DNA from: a bacterium
GTDB lineage: Bacteria; Armatimonadota; Abditibacteriia; Abditibacteriales; Abditibacteriaceae
NCBI GenBank assembly: GCA_004172935.1
Contig: SDZD01000043.1
Span: forward strand, 1-55,446
Direction: 5' to 3'
DNA: 55,446 nucleotides
Below the pieces are notes generated by a model. That model was not told the DNA's origin and ran no database searches. It saw nothing but the letters and a program-made list of their open reading frames with translations. Below, one piece after another: positions 19,101 to 26,451 of the stretch. Numbering within the stretch: position 1 is the first letter of the stretch; each line of letters opens with the position of its first letter. Made by a program: the position numbers and the translations under genes.

Positions 19101-19641
19101 GAAAATTATTGGCGCTCGGCCAGGGACTCATCGGCGCTAAGTTCACTTCGGACGCAGCATCGGTGAGGGTAACGGGCTGTGACACCAGTTCGACGCCATC
19201 TTTATAAATCTTGATGACGCCGCCTTGATAGGTGGCGGTGAGCATCTGCCATTTTCCCGGTTCGACCTTCGCGGTGGTGGGTACATCGACGGAGGCACCC
19301 CAGAAACGGAGGCCATCGGCAAAACTCGCCAAATAGCGCTGTTGGCCCGTCGAGTTTCGGGTGTCGCCAAAACCAGCCAACAAGGTTTCATCCTGAAGCT
19401 GGCTAGAGGGTCGAACCCAGAAATTGATAGTCCAATCGGCTTTCGCTTTGGTGATGGCTGGAGATTTGAAGCCCTTCTTGATGCCCGCACCGTCGATGCT
19501 AACCTGTCCGTTATAGGGACCGAAAGTATCGGCATGAACGGCGGGGCAACTGAATAAGCAAGCGACAAAGGCCGCAGTGGCAGCCTTTGTTGCCCACTCG
19601 AAGAGAGTCAAGCGTTTAGTGGAGTCGGGTTTGATTACCAT
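16174..19641 (-). CDS. GH2 exo-beta-glucosaminidase/beta-mannosidase-type enzyme with LamG domain
   Basis: 1155 residues. A signal peptide (cleavage near AVHAD, about 38) is followed by a concanavalin-like LamG sandwich (about 40-210) and a Pro/Gln-rich linker. The GH2 part follows: galactose-binding-like domain (about 270-450; YWYRVEFATP, AEVWLNGNRVG), immunoglobulin-like domain and TIM barrel. Catalytic residues are visible: acid/base Glu771 in LWCGRNEG and nucleophile Glu828 in FTTELG. That pattern is nearest the exo-beta-D-glucosaminidase/mannosidase branch rather than classical LacZ. Twenty bases separate it from the pilin upstream and 31 from the GH95-like gene downstream, so the three are one unit. 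Confidence 0.9.
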   Translation of the reverse strand: MVIKPDSTKRLTLFEWATKAATAAFVACLFSCPAVHADTFGPYNGQVSIDGAGIKKGFKSPAITKAKADWTINFWVRPSSQLQDETLLAGFGDTRNSTGQQRYLASFADGLRFWGASVDVPTTAKVEPGKWQMLTATYQGGVIKIYKDGVELVSQPVTLTDAASEVNLAPMSPWPSANNFLGKIARFTLQDRALSTAEIRVLLQEGAGLDALNFEKGGPETWQPQRERGQGGNPNQNPTTFPKSRAPLGQPQPAQPPTKARLVEKADGDIVIAGQWKLVESPKITAPGATLSQPGFNSASWYNATVPGTVLTTLVNQGVYPDPLHGLNNLAIPESLNKQDYWYRVEFATPRQFVGRNVSLNFNGINYRAEVWLNGNRVGDIAGAFTRGIFAVGRFLKPGASNALAVRVSPPPNPGIPHEESFAAGAGPNGGSMVGDGPTFFCSEGWDWIPGIRDRNTGIWQDVVLHPSDAVSLGDAKVVTRLVTPIGSKANVTVSVDLTNTSNTTQLGTLRGQFEGVSFEKKVVIPPSARQTITFSPNEFAALAVANPRLWWPNGYGKPEMYTLRLSFRSAAGKVSDTKQLRFGMREVSVELRAFDSEGKIGRYEFFPAATGKTQVIDNSLSGLVNTRMGWMPSIVEGGEKSPALRPAPDGETGSFLVVKVNGQRIPLRGGNWGMDDAMKRVSRERLEPFIRLQRDSNFNTIRNWCGQSTSEAFFDLCDEYGILVWNEFWLTTQNYNQEPRDTTLFLANAEDSIKRFRNHPSIVLWCGRNEGVPPAAINTGLDSLIREYDGTRYYQPNSIAINLIGSGPWNYQKPADYFNRFKGFTTELGLPNPPSADTLRAMMPQADLWPISDNWVYHDWHQVAAGDVKPFMNAMQTQFGAPENLDDFARKAQMLNYVEHRAMYEGFNASLWKPSVGRFLWMSHPSWPSMSWQLYSSNYETAGGYFGIQKACEPIHVQLNAADGSLAVVNTTLAPLPKSKLIARVYNLDGTLASSDDATIDVAANDVTPSFKIKAASSPTYFVKLLLQDERGRLLSHNFYWQATQESDFQSLNQMPKVALALKARARQKAGTTTVIVDIENPSKSVALMTDVVLRNASNNQRILPVYSSENYISLLPGEKRQITLECPTQAAQGPLTVTTDGWNISPVAVRVGS

Positions 19642-19661
19642 ACGGGATGAGTTCGGTTGAG

Positions 19662-20453
19662 TTATTTATAAAAGGCGTCGGAGGTGGTCAACTTGTCCAT
19701 TGTGTTGCTCAGGTCGCCGCCCGTGTAGTTGAGGGCACGCCGATTCCACATGTTGACCGAGCCGGAGCCGCCCATGCCGGGATTACCCGCCGAGTCGGTT
19801 TGGTTACTGATGGTTTGAATCGGCTTCATCGTTTTGACATGACCATCGACAAACAGGAAATTCGCCGTGCTGAGGTGTCCAAAATAGAGCGCGGGTAGAT
19901 TGGCATTATAAGCTTTTATGCCATTCCAATAACCGTTGGTCACCGAAAAATCGGTGTGGGGGCAGTTACTTTCAACAACCATGATGGTTCGAGAGACATC
20001 GTTGAAATCAGCGAGATTTGGCCCGGCCTGTCCGCGAGCGCCAAAAGCGCCTCCCGAACCGTTGTCAATAGGCGCAGCGTAGGAGATTTTCTCCTCATTG
20101 TTGGTGAACTGGTTGTCTTCGGGGTTATCGTTGTTGCGTGTGTTGGACGGGCAACGGAACAGTTGCCCACTCTTCACATAAGGCTGTAGCATGGCCCGCC
20201 ATCTGCCGCCCTGTCCATCGGCGTTGCCAGGACTCATACGCCCTGAAATCATACGCTCGTCGTAGTCCTGCGAATATTGGAGGACGCCTAAGCCAATTTG
20301 CTTCATGTTGCTCGAACAGGAGGCACGGCGCGCGTTTTCGCGGGCGCGGGCAAAAACTGGAAATAGGATGGCAGCCAAAATAGCGATGATGGCAATTACG
20401 ACTAACAACTCTATAAGAGTAAAAGCTTGGTGATGATTTAAACGATTTGACAT
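19662..20453 (-). CDS. H-X9-DG pseudopilin 2
   Basis: 263 residues: leader MSNRLNHHQA, then FTLIELLVV with Glu5, FARARENARRAS, and the C-terminal HLSTANFLFVDGHVKT. The -1 residue is Ala instead of the usual Gly. A GAGG sequence lies about 10 bases ahead of the ATG. It sits 110 bases behind the LacI gene and 20 bases ahead of the GH2 gene, so a single transcript would link regulator, pilin and two glycosidases. Confidence 0.92.
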   Translation of the reverse strand: MSNRLNHHQAFTLIELLVVIAIIAILAAILFPVFARARENARRASCSSNMKQIGLGVLQYSQDYDERMISGRMSPGNADGQGGRWRAMLQPYVKSGQLFRCPSNTRNNDNPEDNQFTNNEEKISYAAPIDNGSGGAFGARGQAGPNLADFNDVSRTIMVVESNCPHTDFSVTNGYWNGIKAYNANLPALYFGHLSTANFLFVDGHVKTMKPIQTISNQTDSAGNPGMGGSGSVNMWNRRALNYTGGDLSNTMDKLTTSDAFYK

Positions 20454-20507
20454 AGTAAAAAATTCCTCGGTGAATTTGTGGATATTTGGGCAATGAATCT
20501 CGTTGTG

Positions 20508-20537
20508 CGAGGCAATTGATATGGAGAGATTGCCTCG
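20508..20537 (-). promoter_or_regulatory. Hairpin between LacI and pilin 2
   Basis: Arms CGAGGCAAT (20508-20516) and ATTGCCTCG (20529-20537) form a 9-base stem with a 12-base loop just after the LacI stop codon (minus strand). There is no T-run, so it is more likely a processing or partial-termination hairpin than a full terminator. Confidence 0.4.
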
Positions 20538-20563
20538 TTGCTTTTAGGAAAGGAATGTGTGTT

Positions 20564-21652
20564 CTATGGTGAACGGGCTGTGGAGTCACGTTCGATGAGG
20601 TGCGTTGGCAAAACGTAGGTGTTGGTGCCGTCCTTTCCGACCAGTAGTTGGTTTTGTGAAGCGCTGCTTGAATCGGGCGCGGAGCCTGGATTCTCCTCGC
20701 GCTCTTTTTGGCGGATTAGATCCATCAACACATGGGTTGCGGTGCGTCCGATTTCCTTGAAGGGTTGATCGATAGTGGTGAGTGGTGGAAACGCGTACTC
20801 GGAGACGGTGGTGTTGGCGAAACCGATTACCGATAGCTCGCGCGGCACGGAAAGCTGAAATTCGTGGGCAGCTTGCAAGGTGGCGAGAGCAATGACATCG
20901 CCGGAGCAGAAAATGGCAGTCGGGCGAATTGCAGTAGGCAGAGATAATAGCGTGCGCGCGGCGCCAATCGACATTTCTCTGTCGCCATAGCAACCGTCTT
21001 GAATATAATCGTCGGATTGAACGAGCCTGTGCCTTGCGATGGCGGCAGCAAAGGTGATCTTGCGGGCGGTAAGCACGCCCGGTTCGCCGCCGATGAAGGC
21101 GATTCGAGTGTGTCCCAGCTTCGCCAAGTGCTCGACTCCGGCGTCGATTCCGCCGTCCTCGTCCGAGACCACGCGGGCGAGTTCGGTGTTGCCAGAACTT
21201 GAATCCATCAACACGACAGGCGTGCCGTTTTTTCGCGCTTCGCTGTGCAACTCATCCAGAAAAGACTCGGAGAGGTGCAGCGCCAAAATGCCCATCAGCC
21301 TGAGTTCGGAACTGCGGCGAATGATTTGTTGGGCGGTGCTACCAACCGAATCAGACGAAAGTATTTTTAGTGTGTAGCCCTGAGCATCGCTGGCTTCAAG
21401 GGCGCCCGCCAACATCAGCCCGACCTGTTCAAGCGCCGTATCGCCGCCGAGCAAGCCGAGCATTCGCGTGTTTCCAGTGCGGATGACACGCGCCCACTGG
21501 TTGGAACGATAGCCCATCTCGTCGGCTGCTTGCAGAACCTTTTGCCGTGTTTTCTCGCTGATGCGCTCTGCTTCGGGCCGGTTATTTAAGATGAAGGAGA
21601 CAGTGGTGGTGGAAACTCCTGCTCTGGTCGCGATGTCACTCATCTTTATCAT
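20564..21652 (-). CDS. LacI-family transcriptional regulator
   Basis: 362 residues. The N-terminal helix-turn-helix starts at residue 4 (MSDIATRAGVSTTTVSFILN) with the hinge helix region (TRQKVLQAADEMGY). It is followed by a periplasmic-binding-protein-like effector domain (about 65-340). LacI proteins release DNA when a sugar binds, usually controlling adjacent catabolic genes; here the pilin, GH2 and GH95-like genes lie directly downstream. Its promoter (21695-21724) shares the -10/spacer form of the window's common module but lacks the ACC half. A LacI-like operator (21661-21691) lies between that -10 and the start codon, suggesting autoregulation. The effector is unknown. Confidence 0.93.
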   Translation of the reverse strand: MIKMSDIATRAGVSTTTVSFILNNRPEAERISEKTRQKVLQAADEMGYRSNQWARVIRTGNTRMLGLLGGDTALEQVGLMLAGALEASDAQGYTLKILSSDSVGSTAQQIIRRSSELRLMGILALHLSESFLDELHSEARKNGTPVVLMDSSSGNTELARVVSDEDGGIDAGVEHLAKLGHTRIAFIGGEPGVLTARKITFAAAIARHRLVQSDDYIQDGCYGDREMSIGAARTLLSLPTAIRPTAIFCSGDVIALATLQAAHEFQLSVPRELSVIGFANTTVSEYAFPPLTTIDQPFKEIGRTATHVLMDLIRQKEREENPGSAPDSSSASQNQLLVGKDGTNTYVLPTHLIERDSTARSP

Positions 21653-21660
21653 AATGGGCT

Positions 21661-21691
21661 AGTAAATCGTCTTATTAAACCGTTTTACTAA
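21661..21691 (-). promoter_or_regulatory. Probable LacI operator in the LacI leader
   Basis: TAAACCGTTTTA (10 of 12 positions symmetric around a central CG, as in LacI-type sites) spans about 21676-21687. It is also the right arm of a wider inverted repeat, AGTAAATCG (21661-21669) against CGTTTTACT (21681-21689). The same AAACCGTTTTACT string recurs at 39307-39319 before pilin 4. Confidence 0.6.
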
Positions 21692-21694
21692 GCC

Positions 21695-21724
21695 ATTATA
21701 CCCATCTGCGCCAAATTTCAAACC
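21695..21724 (-). promoter_or_regulatory. LacI gene promoter (module without ACC half)
   Basis: On the minus strand: GGT, TTGAAA..., 21 bases ending GGG, then TATAAT (21695-21700). The position expected for the left ACC half reads GCT, so the dyad is missing while the core promoter is kept. Confidence 0.65.
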
Positions 21725-21760
21725 TCATACAGCAGATTTTTTGCGCATTTTTTGTGGCAC

Positions 21761-21796
21761 AAAAAACTCCCCGACAGCTAGGCTGCCGGGGGAGTT
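21761..21796 (-). terminator. Intrinsic terminator after the SGNH/alpha-beta hydrolase gene
   Basis: On the minus strand AACTCCCC...GGGGAGTT with inner GGCAGC/GCTGTC pairing is followed by TTTTTTG. It begins 7 bases past the stop codon at 21803 and ahead of the LacI promoter, separating the two units. Confidence 0.85.
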
Positions 21797-21802
21797 GATT
21801 CA

Positions 21803-23203
21803 TCAGGAATGTTTGACAACAAAGTCGACGATGGGAGTGGGATCGACCAGGCTGTGCGGGTGATGGTCGATGCCGGGTTTGGGAATAAGTTCGATTTCTC
21901 CGCCCATGTCCCGGTAGCGCTGGGCCAAAAGCTCGATATTTTTCGCGGGTATAACCGTCGTGTCGGCCATGCCATAGACCCCCAGAATGGGAATCTTTGC
22001 GTCGACGAGAGGCTTCAGGTGGTCAATGGGACTCAGGGTATAAGCGCGGGCCTTTTCTTCGGTGAGGCCATAGACTTTTTTGAGGTTCTCCCAATCGGGG
22101 CTGGGAGTGGGCCAGTTCTTCAAGTCACAGAGAGGGGCATCCAAATACAGAGACGCGACTTGATTGGGATTGCGGATAGCCCAGTTGAGGGCAAACAATC
22201 CGCCCCGACTGAAACCTTCCAGCGTCGCTTTAGGCGACAACTGAAAGCGTGTCGTCAATGCCGCGTAGAATTTGTCCATCAAGTCAATGGCGACGGGCGC
22301 GCCGTACATGTTCTGCACATCCATGTAAACGACGTGATAACCCTTTTTCAGCAGGCCGATGTCGCCCTGTGGCTCGTGACCGAAGAACTCGGTCCGCCAA
22401 ATCCACGGATTACCGGGAGCAGTTGTTTTTGGTGAAACCAACAAGCAAGAGCGATTGGCAACGACGAAGCTCTTCTGCTCGAAGCCGTTCCAATCGCTTA
22501 GCGTCACATCCGGCACGTCGCCTTGCCACTTTTCGCCAGTGACTCCGGCGTAAACGGTTTTGGCGAGGACGCTGGCACCCTCGTTGTTGGGGTGGACACG
22601 GTCGGGAAACAGCGCATCTTTGTCTGCGAAAGCGCCGTGAACATCGACAACTTCAACTTTTTCTTGTTCAGCCATAATTTTGATCAAAGGAATTTCTTTC
22701 AGGACGGCGGGTTCGTTGATGCCGAAGTTGCCCGCACCGGGAACCAAAGGGGGATTGCAGACGACAATGCGTGGGTGGGTTTCGAGAGCTTTGAATTTGG
22801 AAATCAGATCGCGATAATCGGCGCCGAACTGTTCGTTGAAGGCCCAGTTTTGCGGCTTGGAATCGTTGGTGCCGAGCATAATAACCACAACATTGGGTTT
22901 AAATTCCAATGCGTTTTTCATGGCCGATTCTTTTTGATAGGGCTTATCGCCAGAGTTGAGCAATGTTGTGGCGCTGACACCGAAATTGCGGACCTCCCAC
23001 TTTTTGCCTAGCATACGCTGCAATTGAGACGGATAGGCGAAAAACGAGTTGGAGGTTCCGCTTCCGGCGGTGATGCTGTCGCCGATACACGCCAATTTAA
23101 TGGCGGGGCGCAAGTCGTCAGTCTGATTTTGTTGTGCGTGTGCTGCTGTTGCGGCTTCAGTGACTGTACACGCCAGAAAAAGTAGCAGAGAAAGTTTTCG
23201 CAT
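21803..23203 (-). CDS. Two-domain exported esterase: SGNH hydrolase fused to alpha/beta hydrolase
   Basis: 466 residues with a signal peptide (cleavage near AHAQ, about 24). Residues about 35-222 are an SGNH hydrolase: LACIGDSITAG with Ser43, Asn/GTND at 111-114, and DRVHPNNEG with Asp201 and His204. Residues about 245-465 are an alpha/beta hydrolase: nucleophile elbow LEGFSRGG with Ser332, Asp414 in GMADTT, and His in GIDHHPHS (447-450). Two full catalytic triads in one chain suggest a bifunctional deacylase for multiply esterified glycans. It has its own strong dyad promoter at 23295-23333 and terminator at 21761-21796, so it is monocistronic. Confidence 0.88.
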   Translation of the reverse strand: MRKLSLLLFLACTVTEAATAAHAQQNQTDDLRPAIKLACIGDSITAGSGTSNSFFAYPSQLQRMLGKKWEVRNFGVSATTLLNSGDKPYQKESAMKNALEFKPNVVVIMLGTNDSKPQNWAFNEQFGADYRDLISKFKALETHPRIVVCNPPLVPGAGNFGINEPAVLKEIPLIKIMAEQEKVEVVDVHGAFADKDALFPDRVHPNNEGASVLAKTVYAGVTGEKWQGDVPDVTLSDWNGFEQKSFVVANRSCLLVSPKTTAPGNPWIWRTEFFGHEPQGDIGLLKKGYHVVYMDVQNMYGAPVAIDLMDKFYAALTTRFQLSPKATLEGFSRGGLFALNWAIRNPNQVASLYLDAPLCDLKNWPTPSPDWENLKKVYGLTEEKARAYTLSPIDHLKPLVDAKIPILGVYGMADTTVIPAKNIELLAQRYRDMGGEIELIPKPGIDHHPHSLVDPTPIVDFVVKHS

Positions 23204-23243
23204 AATGGCTATTTAGCCCGATTCCCTATCACGTCCATAGAAC

Positions 23244-23260
23244 ACTAAACCATGTTTAGT
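23244..23260 (-). promoter_or_regulatory. Palindrome ACTAAAC-N3-GTTTAGT downstream of promoter
   Basis: A perfect 7-base-arm dyad lies between the -10 (23295-23300) and the ATG at 23203, a typical place for a repressor site. It shares ACTAAA/TTTAGT ends with the LacI-leader operator region, so LacI binding is possible but unproven. Confidence 0.4.
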
Positions 23261-23294
23261 ATTTTGCGCCGATGAGTTTGAAAGGTAGACGATT

Positions 23295-23333
23295 AATATA
23301 CCCTTCAAAACTCATTTTAAAACCTTTTTCGGT
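23295..23333 (-). promoter_or_regulatory. ACC-N6-GGT promoter/operator module (SGNH/alpha-beta hydrolase gene)
   Basis: On the minus strand: ACC-GAAAAA-GGT (23322-23333), 21 bases ending GGG, then TATATT (23295-23300). It starts 17 bases below the stop codon of the epimerase gene and drives the bifunctional esterase. Confidence 0.75.
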
Positions 23334-23349
23334 ATTATTTCGAAATCAT

Positions 23350-24249
23350 TTAAACGCTCATCATCGGATGATGATTTGAGTTTTGCGTCTCGACTACAGA
23401 TTTGGATTCAATGGGCAGAATCCACTGGTCTTGCGGCTCCCAGCCGGTTTCCTCGCAGATGCGGGAAATGTCGATAAGGCTGTCGATGGTTTGCAGCGGC
23501 TGCTTCAAAGGGGTAGTCGGAAAATAGCGCTCGATGAGTTGTGCTGGCGGCTGGGCGACACCATTATCACGCGCGGCAGGACAGTAAATGCGAAAGCCGG
23601 GCAACGGGTTATGCAAGAAAGCCACGATGAGGGCACAGGCATCGTTAATGGAGAGGTAACTCCAAACCTCGTTGATTTTGTCGGTGCTCATGCCATGCAA
23701 AAAGCGATTGGCGTGCTTTTGGTTGCGCGCCAAAAATGGAAAGCGCAAAGCGACGCAATTCATTTCGGCTTCGCGCCCATAGTAACGCAACATCTCCTCG
23801 GACATCTGCTTGCTGAGGCCATAAACGTTGGTGGGTTTCGCTGGCAACTCGCCATCAATGGGCAAGTAGGCAAGCGTTGGCACTGTTTCGTCGCCCTGCT
23901 CTTTCCCGGCGCCGATGGCCTGAATCGAACTGGCGAAAACGACGGTTTTGATACCCAACTCCCGTGCGGCCTGAAACACGTTGGTATTCATGGTCACGTT
24001 CTCGTTGAGCAAGCGCTGCTTATCGGCTAGGTGTTCGCTTGAGTGGTTGGCAAGATGCACGACGGCGTCGGCGCCTTGCAGCAGTTCATAGCACAGCTCA
24101 CGGTCGAGCAAATCGGCGACTTCAACAGTGATGGGCAAATCTTCGCGGGTTTTGCGATCGACGCCACGAACTTCGTAGCCTATATCGGTCAAAACGCGGC
24201 AAAGCGGCGCACCTAAAACTCCAGCGACTCCAGTAAGGACGATCTTCAT
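23350..24249 (-). CDS. NAD-dependent epimerase/dehydratase-family (extended SDR) protein
   Basis: 299 residues, cytoplasmic. An N-terminal Rossmann fold has TGVAGVLG (a GxxGxxG variant), a DR pair after beta-2 (GVDRKT), VHLANHSS, the Ser of FASSIQAIG, and the catalytic YxxxK in YGLSK. Substrate-loop features resemble uronate dehydrogenase or sugar-nucleotide epimerase relatives rather than GalE. It could oxidise or epimerise a sugar released by the neighbouring enzymes. It lies 101 bases after the GntR hybrid gene and is probably co-transcribed with it. Confidence 0.85.
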   Translation of the reverse strand: MKIVLTGVAGVLGAPLCRVLTDIGYEVRGVDRKTREDLPITVEVADLLDRELCYELLQGADAVVHLANHSSEHLADKQRLLNENVTMNTNVFQAARELGIKTVVFASSIQAIGAGKEQGDETVPTLAYLPIDGELPAKPTNVYGLSKQMSEEMLRYYGREAEMNCVALRFPFLARNQKHANRFLHGMSTDKINEVWSYLSINDACALIVAFLHNPLPGFRIYCPAARDNGVAQPPAQLIERYFPTTPLKQPLQTIDSLIDISRICEETGWEPQDQWILPIESKSVVETQNSNHHPMMSV

Positions 24250-24350
24250 TTCTCTAAATAATTGGGGACTCTCCGTTTATGGCTCAACCTGGCTCGACAA
24301 AACCGCGTAGAGCGCAAAGGCAAGCGAGTGCTTAATGAGGGATTCGCTAT

Positions 24351-25403
24351 TTAACCGGGAACTGGCCCGGTCGATTCGCCCTGAAACAACGGAATGTCTT
24401 CGGGCTGAATAAGAAGGGGGCCGCGCCATTCGCCGCCGTTAATCATCCATTCGCTCGCCTGTCGCAAATAAAGCGAACGGGGCGGCGACTCAAGAGCCGT
24501 CAGGGTGGGCATCAGATAACGCCCGATGCCCTCGCCGTTCACGGCACATACCGAGACATCGACGCCGACTTTCAAACCGCCTTCATATAAGGCGCGCATG
24601 GCGCCGATGGCAGCGGGGCCAGTGGTGCAAAATAGCGCAGGGGCCAATGGCAACCCGTCGTGCAGGGTATCGCGAATGAGTTCGTAGGCCGATTCAACGG
24701 GCTTACGCTTTTCCAACGAGTGCAACTGACCGGAGAGACCACGTGAGGTGATGTACTCTTTCCAAACCGCCATACGTGCTTGAACGACTGCGCCCTTTTC
24801 CTGCGTGTTGAGGCAGTCGATTTGGCGGTGGCCGAGATTGTAAAGATGGTCGAACAGTTTGTTTTCGGAGGAAGGCGGAAACAGCACGACGGAAGGAAGG
24901 CCCATAGCGCTGGCGTCCTGATCAAGAACTACCACTCGGCACGAGGACTCCCTCATCTTCACGGCCAACCAATCGGGAATTTTTTCTGCGGGAGCGAGGA
25001 AAAAGGCGCCATCGAAGGACGATAGCACTTCCTGAATAACTGGGTCGCCCCAGTGGCCCTGCGTCGCAGTGCGCAGAGTGACATCGTAACCATGAAAAAC
25101 TCCGCCCAGTAGCCCCTCGACGCTTTGGCGCCACTCGTCAGCATCGGAAGACATCCCCGAAGGTGCGAGAAAGCACAGCGTACGAAGTTTTGGGCCGTGA
25201 TTAGGAGCGACATTCAACCGACCGTTGTTCTGACGCACCAGAACCCCCTTCTCCATGAGATGCTGGACGGCGATGCGGACTGTGTTGCGACTTAACCCCA
25301 ACTCTTCGGCCAATTGGCGCTCGCTGGGGATACCTGCCACGATGTGATCGGCATGGGCGATGCGCTTTTCAATGGTTTGAACGGCTAAAGTGGCTTTTTT
25401 CAT
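24351..25403 (-). CDS. GntR/LacI-hybrid transcriptional regulator A
   Basis: 350 residues. An N-terminal GntR-type winged helix (IPSERQLAEELGLSRNTVR, then AVQHLMEKGVLVRQ) is joined to a sugar-binding LacI/periplasmic-binding-like domain (about 75-330), the architecture of AraR-type repressors. Its DNA-recognition helix is nearly identical to that of the paralogue at 51758-52849. It heads a unit with the epimerase. A dyad ACC-AAACTT-GGC at 25576-25587 (minus strand) lies about 170 bases upstream and could be an autoregulatory site. Family clear; effector unknown. Confidence 0.92.
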   Translation of the reverse strand: MKKATLAVQTIEKRIAHADHIVAGIPSERQLAEELGLSRNTVRIAVQHLMEKGVLVRQNNGRLNVAPNHGPKLRTLCFLAPSGMSSDADEWRQSVEGLLGGVFHGYDVTLRTATQGHWGDPVIQEVLSSFDGAFFLAPAEKIPDWLAVKMRESSCRVVVLDQDASAMGLPSVVLFPPSSENKLFDHLYNLGHRQIDCLNTQEKGAVVQARMAVWKEYITSRGLSGQLHSLEKRKPVESAYELIRDTLHDGLPLAPALFCTTGPAAIGAMRALYEGGLKVGVDVSVCAVNGEGIGRYLMPTLTALESPPRSLYLRQASEWMINGGEWRGPLLIQPEDIPLFQGESTGPVPG

Positions 25404-25548
25404 CTTTTCTTCGTGGGTGGCAAGTTGCTACACAAAAACATCACCGCGAGACAAGTTCGCGGGGGTGCGAACTGTTTCACTAAATCTATGCCAAAGCACG
25501 GCAGCAGCACTGCAATCGACTAAAAGATCATTTGCAGAGGCCACCACT

Positions 25549-25587
25549 TCCAATCCTGACGCTGTAGAATTTCATGCCAAGTTTGGT
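25549..25587 (-). promoter_or_regulatory. Weak dyad copy upstream of regulator A
   Basis: On the minus strand ACC-AAACTT-GGC (25576-25587) matches the dyad except for one base, but the sequence 21 bases on (ATTGGA) is not a convincing -10. It may be an operator associated with another start site, such as one using TATAAA just upstream. Confidence 0.35.
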
Positions 25588-25643
25588 GCTTTTTATAAGT
25601 ATCCCAGAAACAGATTGATTCTGTTGAACTCACGAGCTGTCGC

Positions 25644-26334
25644 TCAATCGTCCTCCATAGTGAAGGCTGCGTAACCGCCCGTAGTTCCCAAACGGGTCAA
25701 GGCGTCCATCTTCACCGATTTGACGTGCCCATCGAGATACAAAACGTTAATCGTGTCCAAATGACGCTCAATATAAGCGTTTCGCGTTCGTGGGGTTCCC
25801 GCCACAGCCGGGTTACCGGAAGCCCAGTTGGCTTCGTAGTTACCATTACCATCGGCTACCCACAGCGTAGTTGAAGGCGCTGCCGCAGCAGCCAATGAGA
25901 CGTATTCACCCGCAGGAGAGGTCATGTTATCGCCCACGTTATAGTAGGCCGAATTGATCGGTATAGCTACCATAATTGGCACCATTACGAAACAGATACT
26001 GTCCTTGCCCGGTTCCATAAGCCGATTGACTGGGGCAGTTGAACAGTTGTGTGCTTTTGATGTACGGCTGAATGGCATCCATCCATTTGTAATTGGAAAC
26101 CGCATCGGAAGCAGCGTTGGCACCATACCACGACCGAATCAGCTGTTCGTCGTAATCCTGGGTGTATTGCATAAGTCCAAGTCCGATTTGCTTGAGATTG
26201 GATTGGCAAGACGAACGGCGCGCATTTTCGCGTGCCCTGGCGAAAACGGGGAATAGGATGGCGGCCAGAATCGCGATGATAGCGATAACAACCAGAAGCT
26301 CTATCAAAGTAAAGGCTTTTTTAGATTGAAGCAT
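25644..26334 (-). pseudogene. H-X9-DG pseudopilin 3, broken by a frameshift
   Basis: The N-terminal half (MLQSKKAFTLIELLVV, FARARENARRSS) reads from 26334 to a stop at 25939. The C-terminal half, with HLDTINVLYLDGHVKSVK, is in another frame and ends at 25644. The switch falls near 25950-25966 (…GSYTD against …INSAYYN). The span is 691 bases, which is 230 codons plus one, so one surplus base would explain it. Both halves remain well conserved, so the break is recent, a sequencing error, or a phase-variable or programmed event; no obvious slippery run is visible. An ACTAGG-N5-CCTAGT dyad lies at 26345-26361, just ahead of the start. Confidence 0.85.
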
Positions 26335-26344
26335 ATTTCATGAA

Positions 26345-26361
26345 ACTAGGCAATTCCTAGT
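26345..26361 (-). promoter_or_regulatory. ACTAGG-N5-CCTAGT dyad ahead of pilin 3
   Basis: A perfect 6-base-arm inverted repeat ends 10 bases before the pilin 3 start codon, overlapping the ribosome-binding region. Possible operator or RNA hairpin; no second copy seen. Confidence 0.3.
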
Positions 26362-26451
26362 AAATGGATTGGTTGGGTAGTGGATATATGCCCAGTAAAG
26401 ACTTGGGGACTTGTAACTAGAAATCACGAAGTCCCCAGGGCCAAGGGCTTA

